DNA of 64,000 nt from JANQIO01 sp965229625 (lineage in GTDB: Bacteria; Pseudomonadota; Gammaproteobacteria; Pseudomonadales; Halieaceae). Position 1 is the stretch's first letter. Each line of letters opens with the position of its first letter. The translations under genes were made by a program, and so were the position numbers. Under the pieces are notes generated by a model. That model made no database searches. It saw only the letters and a list, made by a program, of their open reading frames with translations, and was not told the DNA's origin. Below, in pieces: positions 25,216 through 34,178 of this stretch. The stretch spans positions 744,001-808,000 of the forward strand of contig CBDDJJ010000001.1 in the NCBI GenBank assembly GCA_965229625.1, given 5' to 3'.

Positions 25216-26495
25216 TAGTGTTCCTCGTGTGCAAAAAAGTGTTTAAGTTCTTCCGCCAGCGAATCGTGGGAGACGCTGCGTTGCTCTCCGCCGCGCAGGG
25301 GCTTGAATCCCACCGTGCCTTCGGCCAGTTCGTTCTCTCCGAGTACCAGCGCCAGCAGAGCGCCACTGCGATCGGCCTTTTTCATCTGGCTCTTGAAGCT
25401 GCCGCCACCACTGTGCACCTGCAGGCGGAGCCCGGGAACGCTGTCCCGCAGGGACTCACCGAGCGCGAAGCCGGCGACAGCGGCTCCATCCCCCACCGCC
25501 ACCAGGTAGACGTCTGCCTGCGCGGGAGCTTCCGGTGCCACACTGAGCTCCTGCATCAGCAGCACGAGCCGCTCCAGGCCCATGGCGAATCCCGCCGCCG
25601 GTGTCGGCTTGCCGCCCAGTTGTTCCACCAGGCCATCGTAGCGACCGCCGGCACAAACCGTGCCCTGCGCTCCGAGGGCGTCAGTGACCCACTCAAATAC
25701 CGTGCGGTTGTAATAGTCGAGCCCGCGGACCAGGCGCGGGTTGAGCCGATAGCTCACCCCCGCGGCGTCCAGCAGCCCCGTGAGTGCGGCAAAGTGCTCA
25801 GTGGACTCCCCGTCCAGGAAATCCGGTAGCGAAGGCGCCGATGCCAGCAACGCCTGGGTGCCCGGAGACTTGCTGTCGAGAATGCGCAGCGGATTGCTGT
25901 CCAGCCGGCGCTGGCTGTCCTCGTCCAGGTCTTCACGATGCTCAGACAGGTAGGCCACCAGCGCTTCCCGATAACGCGCGCGATCCTCGCTGCTGCCGAG
26001 GGAGTTGAGCTCCAGGTACACTGCGCTGTCGAGGCCGAGGCGCCGCCACAGCCGCGCCGACAGCACAATCAGCTCAGCTTCCACGTCCGCAGTCGGCGTG
26101 CCGAATACCTCGACACCCACCTGGTGAAACTGGCGCTGCCTGCCCAACTGGGGGCGTTCGTGACGAAACATTGGGCCGCCATACCAGAGCTTCTGCTGTG
26201 CTCCCGCCATGCCGTGCTGGCTGAAAGCGCGCACGCAGCCCGCTGTACCCTCCGGCCGCAGTGTCAGGCTGTCACCATTGCGGTCGTCGAAGCTGTACAT
26301 TTCCTTTTCGACAATGTCGGTGACTTCGCCGATAGCACGACTGAAAAGCTGGGTCTGCTCGACCACAGGTAGCCTGATTTCGCGATAGCCATAGGCATCC
26401 AGCAACTCGTGGGTCACCTGCTCGAGGTGCTGCCACAAGTAGCTGTCCTGGGGGAGGATGTCATTCATCCCCCGTATCGCACGTATTGGGTTCAC
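25215..26495 (-). CDS. hisS: Histidyl-tRNA synthetase
   Basis: 426 residues, class II aminoacyl-tRNA synthetase. Motif 2 is MFRHERPQLGRQRQFHQVGV, the histidine-specific loops are VRGLDYYNRTVFEWV and AGGRYDGLVEQLGG, and motif 3 is PAAGFAMGLERLVLLM. The C-terminal anticodon-binding domain follows (LGENELAEGTVGFKPLRGGE). It charges tRNA-His. The start is GTG at 26495. The stop overlaps the yfgM start by one base. Confidence 0.97.
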   Translation of the reverse strand: MNPIRAIRGMNDILPQDSYLWQHLEQVTHELLDAYGYREIRLPVVEQTQLFSRAIGEVTDIVEKEMYSFDDRNGDSLTLRPEGTAGCVRAFSQHGMAGAQQKLWYGGPMFRHERPQLGRQRQFHQVGVEVFGTPTADVEAELIVLSARLWRRLGLDSAVYLELNSLGSSEDRARYREALVAYLSEHREDLDEDSQRRLDSNPLRILDSKSPGTQALLASAPSLPDFLDGESTEHFAALTGLLDAAGVSYRLNPRLVRGLDYYNRTVFEWVTDALGAQGTVCAGGRYDGLVEQLGGKPTPAAGFAMGLERLVLLMQELSVAPEAPAQADVYLVAVGDGAAVAGFALGESLRDSVPGLRLQVHSGGGSFKSQMKKADRSGALLALVLGENELAEGTVGFKPLRGGEQRSVSHDSLAEELKHFFAHEEH

Positions 26496-26542
26496 TGCTT
26501 GTCCTATCGAGCTTGCTTTTGAGCCTGGCTATAGACTGTTTG

Positions 26543-27676
26543 TCAGGCCTTGGCTATGAGGTCGCCAGCGTCTGCAGTATCGCCGCTACGCTCCGCTTCC
26601 AGTGCTGCGGCCTTACGACGGATCACCTGCTCGAGGTGATCGAGGAAGTCTTCGTTGCTGACCTTGTGATCAGGCTCGCCGCCAATGTAAATGAGGTTGC
26701 TGGGGGTGGCACCGGTCAGCCCGACATCGGCTTCCCGCGCCTCACCGGGGCCGTTGACGATACAGCCGATGACTGCCACGTCCATCGGCGTGCGGATATC
26801 CTCAAGCCGTTGTTCCAGCGTATTCATGGTGCCGATAACGTCGAAGTTCTGGCGGGAACAGCTCGGGCAGGCGATGAAGTTGATGCCATTGGTACGCAGC
26901 TTGAGACTCTTGAGTATCTCAAAACCTACCTTGACCTCTTCCACCGGGTCCGCCGCCAGCGAAATACGGATAGTGTCACCGATCCCGTCCATCAACAGCA
27001 TACCGAGACCCACCGCCGACTTGACGGTACCGCCTCGCAACCCGCCTGCCTCGGTGATGCCCAGGTGCAGAGGCTGTTCAATCTGCTTGGCCAGCAATCG
27101 GTACGCCTCCACCGCCATGAACACTTCCGACGCCTTCACACTGACCTTGAAATCCGGGTAATCCAGCTTGTCTAGAATATCCACATTGCGCATCGCGGAT
27201 TCCACCAGGGCTTCGGCGTTGGGCTCGCCGTACTTGCGCTGCAGGTCCTTGCCGAGAGAACCGGCGTTTACGCCGATGCGGATAGGAATACCCTTGTCGC
27301 GACAGCTGTCCACCACCGCACGCACCTTTTCCTCCCGGCCGATATTGCCGGGATTGATGCGCAGGCAATCGACGCCGAATTCAGCCACCTTGAGGGCGAT
27401 GTTGTGATCAAAGTGAATGTCCGCCACCAGCGGCACGTCGACGCGCGCGCGGATCTCCCGGAAAGCTTCTGCCGCGTCGAGGCTGGGGACGGAAACCCGC
27501 ACGATATCGGCACCCGCATCCTGGATGGCCTGCACCTGGGCGACCGTCGCCTCGACGTCGCAGGTTTCCGTGTTGGTCATGCTCTGCACGCTGATAGGCG
27601 CATCGCCGCCGACGGCCACGTTGCCTACATAGATTTGCCGGGACTTGCGGCGCTTGATGGGAGATTCGGAATTCAT
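26543..27676 (-). CDS. ispG: 4-hydroxy-3-methylbut-2-en-1-yl diphosphate synthase IspG
   Basis: 377 residues. The TIM-barrel part contains GGDAPISVQSMTNTETCDVE and LVADIHFDHNIALKVAEFGV. The iron-sulfur cysteines are in FIACPSCSRQNFDVI and in VIGCIVNGPGEAREAD. This is the sixth enzyme of the MEP pathway to isoprenoids and needs a 4Fe-4S cluster, so a working iron-sulfur assembly system must exist although most isc genes are missing nearby. It overlaps the rodZ stop by four bases (ATGA). Confidence 0.97.
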   Translation of the reverse strand: MNSESPIKRRKSRQIYVGNVAVGGDAPISVQSMTNTETCDVEATVAQVQAIQDAGADIVRVSVPSLDAAEAFREIRARVDVPLVADIHFDHNIALKVAEFGVDCLRINPGNIGREEKVRAVVDSCRDKGIPIRIGVNAGSLGKDLQRKYGEPNAEALVESAMRNVDILDKLDYPDFKVSVKASEVFMAVEAYRLLAKQIEQPLHLGITEAGGLRGGTVKSAVGLGMLLMDGIGDTIRISLAADPVEEVKVGFEILKSLKLRTNGINFIACPSCSRQNFDVIGTMNTLEQRLEDIRTPMDVAVIGCIVNGPGEAREADVGLTGATPSNLIYIGGEPDHKVSNEDFLDHLEQVIRRKAAALEAERSGDTADAGDLIAKA

Positions 27677-28659
27677 GGCACACCTACTGTAAATCTTGCG
27701 GTATCACGGCCCGGGCGAGTGCGTATGACGACTGGCTCACCCTGGTAACTGAGCGACACTGCCGCTGCATCACCAGCGAGGATCTCGAACGGCGGCACCC
27801 CGTCGAGGCCCAGTGAGTCACCGGCTCGCCTCAAATCAGCATAGATCAGCTGGCCATCGCCGTCGCGCACTTCAAGCCAACAGTCCCCGCTGAAGCTGAA
27901 CTGCAGGACGCCCTCAATCGGGGTAGCAGCCGCAGCTTGCGGCACGGGCGCCTGCTCCGTTGATTCTAGCGCGTCCGGTGCCGCGACCGAAGCGCTTTGC
28001 ACACTGCTAGTATTCTCCGGCTCGCGGGCCGCGGGTGCCGGCGGATCGCTGGTCACGTCCTGGGTAGCGGCGATCTCCGGGCTAGCTTCTTCAGTCACGG
28101 TCTCCGGCTCTGCCTCATCCGGTTCGGCTGCCGTGGTCGTTTGCTGCGCAATCGCCGCCTGTTCGCCGGCCTCCGGAGCAGCCACTTCCCGGGCAGCAAC
28201 TGCAGGCTGCTGAGGTGCAGCAGTGGCGGCCGGGCTGGCCGCTGGCGCATCATCCTCGGCGCCTTGCTGTTTCCACCAGACCGCGACAATGACAAGGGCG
28301 GCCACTGCCACCCCCAGCACTACCGACATGCCAGTTGTCTGGCCGGGGTCCGAGGTCGGTGGCGCAGGCTGGGCTTGCGCGGCTGGACTCTCGGCCTCCG
28401 GATTCAGCGCCACATACAGCGCCACCATCTCGTCCTCGTCGAGCTCGACTGCGCGCGCATAGGCGCGCAGGTAGCCGCGAATAAAGGCGGCACCTTTCAG
28501 CTGGTCGTAGCGATCCTCTTCGATGGCAGCGACATGTGCCGGCAGCCAGTTCAGGCGGTCGGCCATTTCACGGGGCGACATGCCGGCGGACTCTCGGGCC
28601 TCGCGCAGGCGTTGACCGGGCGTGCTCTCGATCTCGGCGGGAGTATCAGAGCTCTCCAT
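27673..28659 (-). CDS. rodZ: Cell-shape protein RodZ
   Basis: 328 residues from the ATG at 28659 (the frame is open to 28971 but runs through pilF). The N-terminal helix-turn-helix is GQRLREARESAGMSPREMAD through YLRAYARAVELDEDE. One membrane helix follows (GMSVVLGVAVAALVIVAVWW), then a low-complexity, alanine-, glutamate- and proline-rich periplasmic linker and a DUF4115 beta domain (VLQFSFSGDCWLEVRDGDGQ). RodZ links MreB to the elongasome. The start overlaps pilF by 14 bases. Confidence 0.93.
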   Translation of the reverse strand: MESSDTPAEIESTPGQRLREARESAGMSPREMADRLNWLPAHVAAIEEDRYDQLKGAAFIRGYLRAYARAVELDEDEMVALYVALNPEAESPAAQAQPAPPTSDPGQTTGMSVVLGVAVAALVIVAVWWKQQGAEDDAPAASPAATAAPQQPAVAAREVAAPEAGEQAAIAQQTTTAAEPDEAEPETVTEEASPEIAATQDVTSDPPAPAAREPENTSSVQSASVAAPDALESTEQAPVPQAAAATPIEGVLQFSFSGDCWLEVRDGDGQLIYADLRRAGDSLGLDGVPPFEILAGDAAAVSLSYQGEPVVIRTRPGRDTARFTVGVP

Positions 28660-29464
28660 TCTCAACCGCCTGTTGATAGGCCCGGTATTCAGCAGACCGT
28701 GGGTACAGGTTACGCAGAGCGAGGACCGAGCTGGCCTCGGCGTCCTGGTCACCCAGCTCACGGGATACGCGGATACCCAGCCACAGCGCACGCGCAGACT
28801 GCTGGCGGCGGAAACGCCGGTAGTTTTCCAGGTAGCGGTCCGCCAGAGGGTAGTTCTCGGCGCGGTATTCGATATGCGCCAGCTCCAGCAGCGCCAGGCT
28901 ATTGCCACGATCCATGGCCAGTGCCCGGGTAAAGGCCTCACGTGCCTCATCATCCTTGTCCAGCTGTACACGCACCAGACCGAGATTGATGAAGGCCCGG
29001 GGGCGTGACTCGTAGAGTGTATCGCGAATCACGATTTCCAACTGTGACTCTGCCTCCTGCATGCGGCCCTGGTCATAGAGGAAGGCTGCGTAATTATTGC
29101 GTGCCCGGCTGAAGTCTCTCTTTAGCGAGAGCGCACGCTTGAAGCTCTCTTCCGCTAACTCATACTCACCGGTACTCTGGTACACCAGCGCGAAGGCCTC
29201 GGCCACCTCCGGGGACTTCGGGTCAATCTCCTGGGCAAGCTTGAGGTTACGCTTGGCGTCATCCCAGTTGCCGTCGCCGATGTAGCTGCGGGCCAGTTCG
29301 ACACGGGCCTTCAGCGCATCCTCCGGCGAGGGATCGGAATCAAACACGCTCTCACTTTGGGTAACACAGGCGGACAACAGCAGGCCAAGGCCCAGAACCG
29401 CAAGGCACCGGGTGGCGCCACTGAGGCGGTTGACTGTTTGTGCAAGGATCACGATGGCGATCAC
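28646..29464 (-). CDS. pilF: Type IV pilus biogenesis lipoprotein PilF/PilW
   Basis: 272 residues. The lipoprotein signal ends at LLLSAC. The mature part is six tetratricopeptide repeats (ARVELARSYIGDGNWDDAKR, KSPEVAEAFALVYQSTGEYE, FSRARNNYAAFLYDQGRMQE and others). PilF helps the secretin PilQ assemble in the outer membrane, so the organism probably makes type IV pili. The GTG at 29464 overlaps the rlmN stop (GTGA). A second in-frame GTG at 29452 would give a shorter, more usual signal peptide. Confidence 0.92.
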   Translation of the reverse strand: MIAIVILAQTVNRLSGATRCLAVLGLGLLLSACVTQSESVFDSDPSPEDALKARVELARSYIGDGNWDDAKRNLKLAQEIDPKSPEVAEAFALVYQSTGEYELAEESFKRALSLKRDFSRARNNYAAFLYDQGRMQEAESQLEIVIRDTLYESRPRAFINLGLVRVQLDKDDEAREAFTRALAMDRGNSLALLELAHIEYRAENYPLADRYLENYRRFRRQQSARALWLGIRVSRELGDQDAEASSVLALRNLYPRSAEYRAYQQAVENGEL

Positions 29465-30594
29465 CCCCAGCGAATAACCTGTTCTTCTTGTTGTTCTGCG
29501 CGGCGCGCCCGGTGGCGCTCGCTGCGCCGGGTGCGGTCCACGACCTGGCCAACCAGCTGGCCGCAGGCCGCGTCGATATCGTCACCGCGGGTTGTGCGCA
29601 CGGTGACGATGAAGCCGGCGTCTACCAGCACCTGCCAGAAACGGGACACCGCATTACCTGACGGGCGTTCATAGTCCGATTGTGCAAATGTATTGAAGGG
29701 AATCAAATTTATTTTGCAGGGAAAGTCCCGTAGCAGCTCCACCAGATCCTGAGCGTGTTCGACCTGATCGTTCACACCGGCAATCAGCGTGTATTCAATG
29801 GTCACAACGCGCTTCTTGTCAGTCTGGCGATCAATGTAGTTCCGGGCGCTTTCCAGCAATACGGCGATGGGATACTTGCGATTGATCGGCACCAACTCGT
29901 TGCGCAGCTCATCGTTGGGCGCGTGCAGGGACACCGCCAGTGACACTTCGCTGACCTCGGCCAGGCGGTCAAGCATGGGAACCACTCCGGAGGTAGACAA
30001 CGTGACCCGGCGCTTGGAGATACCGTAAGCCAGGTCCTCCATCATCAGGTTCATGGCATCGACCACGTTGTCGAAGTTGAGCAATGGCTCTCCCATGCCC
30101 ATCATCACCACGTTAGTCACCTTGCGCCCCTTGCCGCTCTGAAAGGCATCAAAGGACTTCATTGCCAGCCATACCTGGCCAATGATCTCCGCCGCTGTGA
30201 GGTCGCGCTGGAAACCCTGCTTGCCGGTGGAGCAGAAACTGCAATCCAGGCTGCAGCCCACCTGTGAAGAGACACAGAGCGTGCCGCGCTGACCGTCGGG
30301 GATGAACACGGTTTCCACCAGGCCACCACCGTCAACGCGAATGGCCCACTTGCGGGTGCCGTCCTCGGAATCCAGTTGGTTCACCACTTCCGGCGGACGG
30401 ATTTCTGCTATCTCAGCGAGTTTTTCGCGCAGCGCCTTGCTGAGGTTGGTCATGTCTTCGAAGCGGTCGACACCGGCATGGTGCATCCACTTCAGTACCT
30501 GCTGGGCACGGAAGGGCTTCTCCCCGATGTCTTCGAAGAATGCCTGCAGCTTGTCCAGCGGCAGACCCAGCAGGTTGGTGCGCGCGTCGCTCAT
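29461..30594 (-). CDS. rlmN: Dual-specificity RNA methyltransferase RlmN
   Basis: 377 residues from the ATG at 30594 (the frame is open to 30750 inside ndk). The radical-SAM cysteines are in VGCSLDCSFCSTGKQG, and the second essential cysteine is in GDDIDAACGQLVG near the C-terminus. It methylates C2 of A2503 in 23S rRNA and of A37 in several tRNAs. It starts one base after the ndk stop and is followed by pilF in the conserved order. Confidence 0.97.
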   Translation of the reverse strand: MSDARTNLLGLPLDKLQAFFEDIGEKPFRAQQVLKWMHHAGVDRFEDMTNLSKALREKLAEIAEIRPPEVVNQLDSEDGTRKWAIRVDGGGLVETVFIPDGQRGTLCVSSQVGCSLDCSFCSTGKQGFQRDLTAAEIIGQVWLAMKSFDAFQSGKGRKVTNVVMMGMGEPLLNFDNVVDAMNLMMEDLAYGISKRRVTLSTSGVVPMLDRLAEVSEVSLAVSLHAPNDELRNELVPINRKYPIAVLLESARNYIDRQTDKKRVVTIEYTLIAGVNDQVEHAQDLVELLRDFPCKINLIPFNTFAQSDYERPSGNAVSRFWQVLVDAGFIVTVRTTRGDDIDAACGQLVGQVVDRTRRSERHRARRAEQQEEQVIRWG

Positions 30595-30595
30595 C

Positions 30596-31021
30596 TCAGC
30601 GCTCGCAGATCTCGCTGTCCTGGAAGAAGTAGGCGATCTCCCGGGCGGCGGACTCGGGGGAGTCGGACCCGTGTACCGCGTTGGCGTCGATGGATTGGGC
30701 AAAGTCCGCGCGAATGGTGCCCGCCTCGGCTTCCTGGGGATTGGTCGCACCCATCAGCTCACGGTTCTTAGCCACGGCATTCTCACCTTCCAACACCTGC
30801 ACGCATACCGGACCCGAGGTCATGAACTCGATCAGGGCCGGGAAAAAGGGGCGCTCGCGGTGCTCGGCGTAGAAGCCGCCGGCCAGTTCGTCATCCAGGC
30901 GCAGCATCTTGGCGGCGACGATGCGCAAGCCATTTTTCTCGAAGCGGCTGTAGATCTCACCGATGACATTCTTGCCCACGGCGTCAGGCTTCACGATTGA
31001 AAGAGTGCGTTCCAGTGACAT
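30596..31021 (-). CDS. ndk: Nucleoside-diphosphate kinase
   Basis: 141 residues from the ATG at 31021, which has GGAGA eight bases ahead; an upstream ATG at 31036 encodes this Shine-Dalgarno segment and is less likely. The start LERTLSIVKPDAVGKNVIGE, the catalytic histidine in NAVHGSDSPESA and the end EIAYFF are standard. It balances nucleoside triphosphate pools. It is the first gene of the nine-gene leftward operon to der. Confidence 0.97.
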   Translation of the reverse strand: MSLERTLSIVKPDAVGKNVIGEIYSRFEKNGLRIVAAKMLRLDDELAGGFYAEHRERPFFPALIEFMTSGPVCVQVLEGENAVAKNRELMGATNPQEAEAGTIRADFAQSIDANAVHGSDSPESAAREIAYFFQDSEICER

Positions 31022-31107
31022 TAAGGTGTTCTCCAATAGAGGGTGGAAGCTGAGTCGGCAGCGCCGCGTAGCGGGGCCGCCAGATCGGCGTTATAAAAAA
31101 CGGCGGT

Positions 31108-31136
31108 ATTATACGGATTCTGGAACGTGCTTGCAC
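31108..31136 (-). promoter_or_regulatory. Promoter of the ndk-rlmN-pilF-rodZ-ispG-hisS-yfgM-bamB-der operon
   Basis: Reading leftward there is a consensus -10 box TATAAT (31108-31113) with a -35-like GTGCAA (31131-31136), 17 bases apart. Transcription would start near 31101, 80 bases before the ndk start codon. An 8-base-pair hairpin, CCCTGAAA/TTTCAGGG, lies upstream at 31136-31156, after the iscS stop side, without a T-tract. Confidence 0.6.
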
Positions 31137-31198
31137 CCTGAAATCGTCTTTCAGGGCGAGTTATTTCGCTGAAAAATCAGGGGCTTATGCGGGCTTTT

Positions 31199-32377
31199 TC
31201 AAGCACCGTGAGTGCCAGAGCGCGGCCGGGGCTGGCGCAGTCGCTCCAGGGTCTGGCAGAGGCTGTCAGCAGCGAAGCTCGCCTCCTCTGCCGTGGTGAA
31301 TCGCCCCAGAGTAATTCGCAGGGAACTGTGAGCCAGGCGATCTTCCACCCCCATGCCCTTCAAAACATGCGACGGCTCTACGGTAGCCGAGGTGCAGGCC
31401 GAACCCAAGGAGACGGCCATGTCCTTCAGCGCCATCAGCAGGGTCTCGCCGTCGACACCGCCGAAGCCAATATTCAGCACGCCCGGCAAGCGTGGCATTC
31501 CTTCACCGTGCAGATACACATCACCACAGCGCCGAACCTTGTCCCAGAAGGCATCGCGCATGGCAGTAATACGCGCCATCTCAGTCTCGAGTTCCTCGGC
31601 AGCGATCTGGGCTGCCCGGCCCAACCCCACCACCTGGTGAGTCGGTAGGGTCCCGGAACGCATTCCGCGCTCGTGGCCACCGCCATGCATCTGCGGCTCG
31701 ATTCGCACCCGTGGCTGGCGCCGCACAAACAAGGCGCCAACCCCCTTGGGCCCGTACATCTTGTGCGCCGACACCGACAGCAGGTCCACCGGCAGCTCGC
31801 TGAGGTTCACGGGGATCTTGCCAATACTCTGGGCGGCATCGGTGTGGAACAAGGCACCTCGCTCCCGGCTCAGTGCACCCAGGGCGGCGATGTCATTGAG
31901 CACGCCGGTTTCGTTGTTGGCGTGCATCAGGCTGACCAGGATGGTGTCATCCCGTAGCGCAGCGGCCAGGCTGTCAGGGGCAATTTCACCACTGGGCTCC
32001 GGCGCGAGATAAGTCACTTCGAAACCCTCAGTCTCCAGGTGCCGGCAGCTGTCCAGCACCGCCTTGTGCTCGATACTTGAAGTGATGATGTGTCGGCCCC
32101 GCTCGCGATGGAAATGGGCGGCCCCCTTGAGTGCCAGGTTGTCCGACTCTGTGGCGCCGCTGGTGAACACGATTTCGCGGGGGTCGGCTCCGATCAATTC
32201 AGCGAGTTGCAGGCGGGCGTGCTCCACTGCCTGTTCTGCCTGCCAGCCATAAGCATGGGAGCGGGAGGCGGGATTACCGAAAACACCGTCCATCGACAGA
32301 CAGCCGACCATGGCCTCCACGACCCGGGGATCAACCGGGGTGGTAGCAGAATAATCGAGGTAGACAGGTGTGCGCAT
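31199..32377 (-). CDS. iscS: Cysteine desulfurase, IscS type
   Basis: 392 residues. It starts with PVYLDYSATTPVDPRVVEAM, binds PLP through the lysine in LLSVSAHKMYGPKGVG, and has the catalytic-cysteine loop SLGSACTSATVEPSHVLKG followed by LAHSSLRITLGRFTT, which is the IscS rather than the SufS form. E. coli IscS has 404 residues and ends with a conserved WAHH-like tail for IscU binding; here the protein ends differently, in QPRPRSGTHGA. It provides sulfur for iron-sulfur clusters and tRNA thiolation. Neither iscR, iscU, iscA, hscBA nor fdx is beside it: trmJ lies upstream and ndk downstream. Confidence 0.93.
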   Translation of the reverse strand: MRTPVYLDYSATTPVDPRVVEAMVGCLSMDGVFGNPASRSHAYGWQAEQAVEHARLQLAELIGADPREIVFTSGATESDNLALKGAAHFHRERGRHIITSSIEHKAVLDSCRHLETEGFEVTYLAPEPSGEIAPDSLAAALRDDTILVSLMHANNETGVLNDIAALGALSRERGALFHTDAAQSIGKIPVNLSELPVDLLSVSAHKMYGPKGVGALFVRRQPRVRIEPQMHGGGHERGMRSGTLPTHQVVGLGRAAQIAAEELETEMARITAMRDAFWDKVRRCGDVYLHGEGMPRLPGVLNIGFGGVDGETLLMALKDMAVSLGSACTSATVEPSHVLKGMGVEDRLAHSSLRITLGRFTTAEEASFAADSLCQTLERLRQPRPRSGTHGA

Positions 32378-32505
32378 GACTGGATTCCTATTGCCCGCAG
32401 TATCCTAGAAGGCCTCGCCGATCGCAAGCCGCGGGAGGCTGCCACCACATCTCAAAAATTAGCATTTTAGCTATTATATTCAATAGGTTATAAGGGTTTT
32501 TTAAG

Positions 32506-33255
32506 TTATTTTCCAGGCTCTCGAGCGGCCGCGGCACGCTGTGTTTCCGTGAGGATGCCACGCAGGATATTGAGCTCCATCTCATCAAGGCGAACGCGCC
32601 CGTAAAGCCGTCGCAGCCTGGGCATCAATTGCCGGGGCGCTGCCGGGTCGAGGAAATCAATCTGCACCAGGGTTTGCTCAAGGTGCTCGTAGAAACGCTC
32701 CATGTTCTCCGCGGTGCTGAACGGCGCATCCCACTCATCGTCTGCCCGCTCTGGCAACTGCCCTTCCAGGGCCAGCATCCGCAACTCGTAGCTGACTACC
32801 TGCACCGCCATCGCCAAATTGAGGCTGGGATAGTCCTCGTGGCTGGGAATATGCAGGTGCAGGTTACAGGCCTGCAGTTCCTCGTTGCTGAGGCCGCTAT
32901 CCTCGCGACCGAACACCAGCGCCACCTGCTCATCGCGCGCCACACTGGCCTGCACTTCCTCGGCACAGCGCCGCGGGTCCAGTACCGGCCAGGGGATGCG
33001 CCGGCCGCGGGCACTGGTGCCGATGGCCAACTGGCAGTCGGCAATCGCTGCCTCAAGGCTATCTACCACGACGGCCTGCTCGAGCACGTCCAGCGCACCG
33101 GCGGCACGCCATTCCGCCTCCTCGTGAGGGAACTTGCGGGGCTCGACCAGCACCAGGCGCTTAAGCCCCATGTTCTTCATGGCGCGCGCGGCACCACCGA
33201 TATTGCCGGGGTGCGATGGATTGACCAGTACGATGCGAATGTTGGCGCTGTTCAA
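32506..33255 (-). CDS. trmJ: tRNA (cytidine/uridine-2'-O-)-methyltransferase TrmJ
   Basis: 249 residues, SPOUT-class methyltransferase. The motifs are NIRIVLVNPSHPGNIGGAAR, QVALVFGREDSGLSNEELQA and the knot SLNLAMAVQVVSYELRML. TrmJ methylates the ribose of position 32 in tRNA. It is divergent from suhB with 83 bases between, as in E. coli and Pseudomonas. The next gene on its strand is iscS, 128 bases on, with an AT-rich gap but no iscR. Confidence 0.95.
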   Translation of the reverse strand: MNSANIRIVLVNPSHPGNIGGAARAMKNMGLKRLVLVEPRKFPHEEAEWRAAGALDVLEQAVVVDSLEAAIADCQLAIGTSARGRRIPWPVLDPRRCAEEVQASVARDEQVALVFGREDSGLSNEELQACNLHLHIPSHEDYPSLNLAMAVQVVSYELRMLALEGQLPERADDEWDAPFSTAENMERFYEHLEQTLVQIDFLDPAAPRQLMPRLRRLYGRVRLDEMELNILRGILTETQRAAAAREPGK

Positions 33256-33297
33256 GCCTGTAGCTCCTGCTCGAAAGGGCGCGAAGTGTAGCAGATC

Positions 33298-33306
33298 TGC
33301 TATAAT
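33298..33306 (+). promoter_or_regulatory. Extended -10 promoter of suhB
   Basis: The sequence TGC-TATAAT is an extended -10 element. The -35 region is poor (GC-rich, no TTGACA), which fits an extended -10 promoter. Transcription would start near 33313, about 26 bases before the suhB start. Confidence 0.55.
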
Positions 33307-33338
33307 CGCGCGCCGTTCAACACCTGCCAGGAATTTCC

Positions 33339-34160
33339 ATGGAGCCCATGAGCCACATTGCCCTGCGCGCTGCGCGCAAGGCCGGTGACATTATCGTTCG
33401 CGCCAGTGAACAGCTCGATCTCATCGAGGTGGAAAACAAGGGCGCCAATGACTTTGTCTCCGAGGTCGACCGGGCTGCCGAAAAGGAGGTGATCTTCCAC
33501 CTGAGCAAGGCCTATCCGGACCATGCCTTCCTGGGTGAAGAAAGCGGCGCCACCGGCAACCCGGATTCCGAGTACCGCTGGATCATCGACCCCCTGGACG
33601 GCACCACCAACTTCCTGCGCGGCATTCCGCACTTCGCGGTTTCCATCGCCTGCGAGTACAAGGGCAAGATTGAGCACGGCGTGGTGGTTGACCCGGTGCG
33701 GCGCGAGGAGTTCGTCGCCAGCCGCGGCCGCGGCGCTCAGCTCAACGGCCGTCGCATTCGGGTGAGCAAACGCGCCAACCTGGATACCGCCCTGATTGGC
33801 ACCGGCATTCCCTTCCTGGAGCGCCAGGCCCAGTACCTGCCGGCTTATACCGAGGTATTGAAGACGCTGGCCGGTGGCAGTGCCGGCATTCGCCGGGCGG
33901 GCGCCGCCTCGCTCGACCTTGCCTACGTCGCGGCGGGACGCCTGGACGCCTTCTGGGAACCGGGACTGTCGGCCTGGGACATCGCCGCGGGCGGGCTGTT
34001 GATACGCGAGGCCGGTGGCCTGCTGTCGGATTTCAATGGCGATGCCGGCTACATGGACAGCGGCAACATCGTGGCGGGCAACCCCAAGTGCTTCAAGGCA
34101 GTACTACAGGTGGTGAAACCCGCGATGGGACATATCGGCGCGAGCCAGCCAGCAAGCTAG
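33339..34160 (+). CDS. suhB: Inositol-1-monophosphatase SuhB
   Basis: 273 residues of the inositol monophosphatase family. The metal-binding acidic residues are in FLGEESGATGN, WIIDPLDGTTNFLRGI and GLSAWDIAAGGLLIREAGG. SuhB also acts as an RNA polymerase antitermination factor for rRNA operons in enterobacteria. AGGAATTT precedes the ATG at 33339; a second ATG lies three codons later. It diverges from trmJ and converges with secF. Confidence 0.96.
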   Translation: MEPMSHIALRAARKAGDIIVRASEQLDLIEVENKGANDFVSEVDRAAEKEVIFHLSKAYPDHAFLGEESGATGNPDSEYRWIIDPLDGTTNFLRGIPHFAVSIACEYKGKIEHGVVVDPVRREEFVASRGRGAQLNGRRIRVSKRANLDTALIGTGIPFLERQAQYLPAYTEVLKTLAGGSAGIRRAGAASLDLAYVAAGRLDAFWEPGLSAWDIAAGGLLIREAGGLLSDFNGDAGYMDSGNIVAGNPKCFKAVLQVVKPAMGHIGASQPAS

Positions 34161-34178
34161 TGCTGCACGCCCGGGGCA

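Noticed and set aside
32378..32505. Possible IscR site in front of iscS
   Set aside because: The AT-rich gap has no GAC/GTC-type palindrome expected of an IscR type 1 site, and no iscR gene is near.
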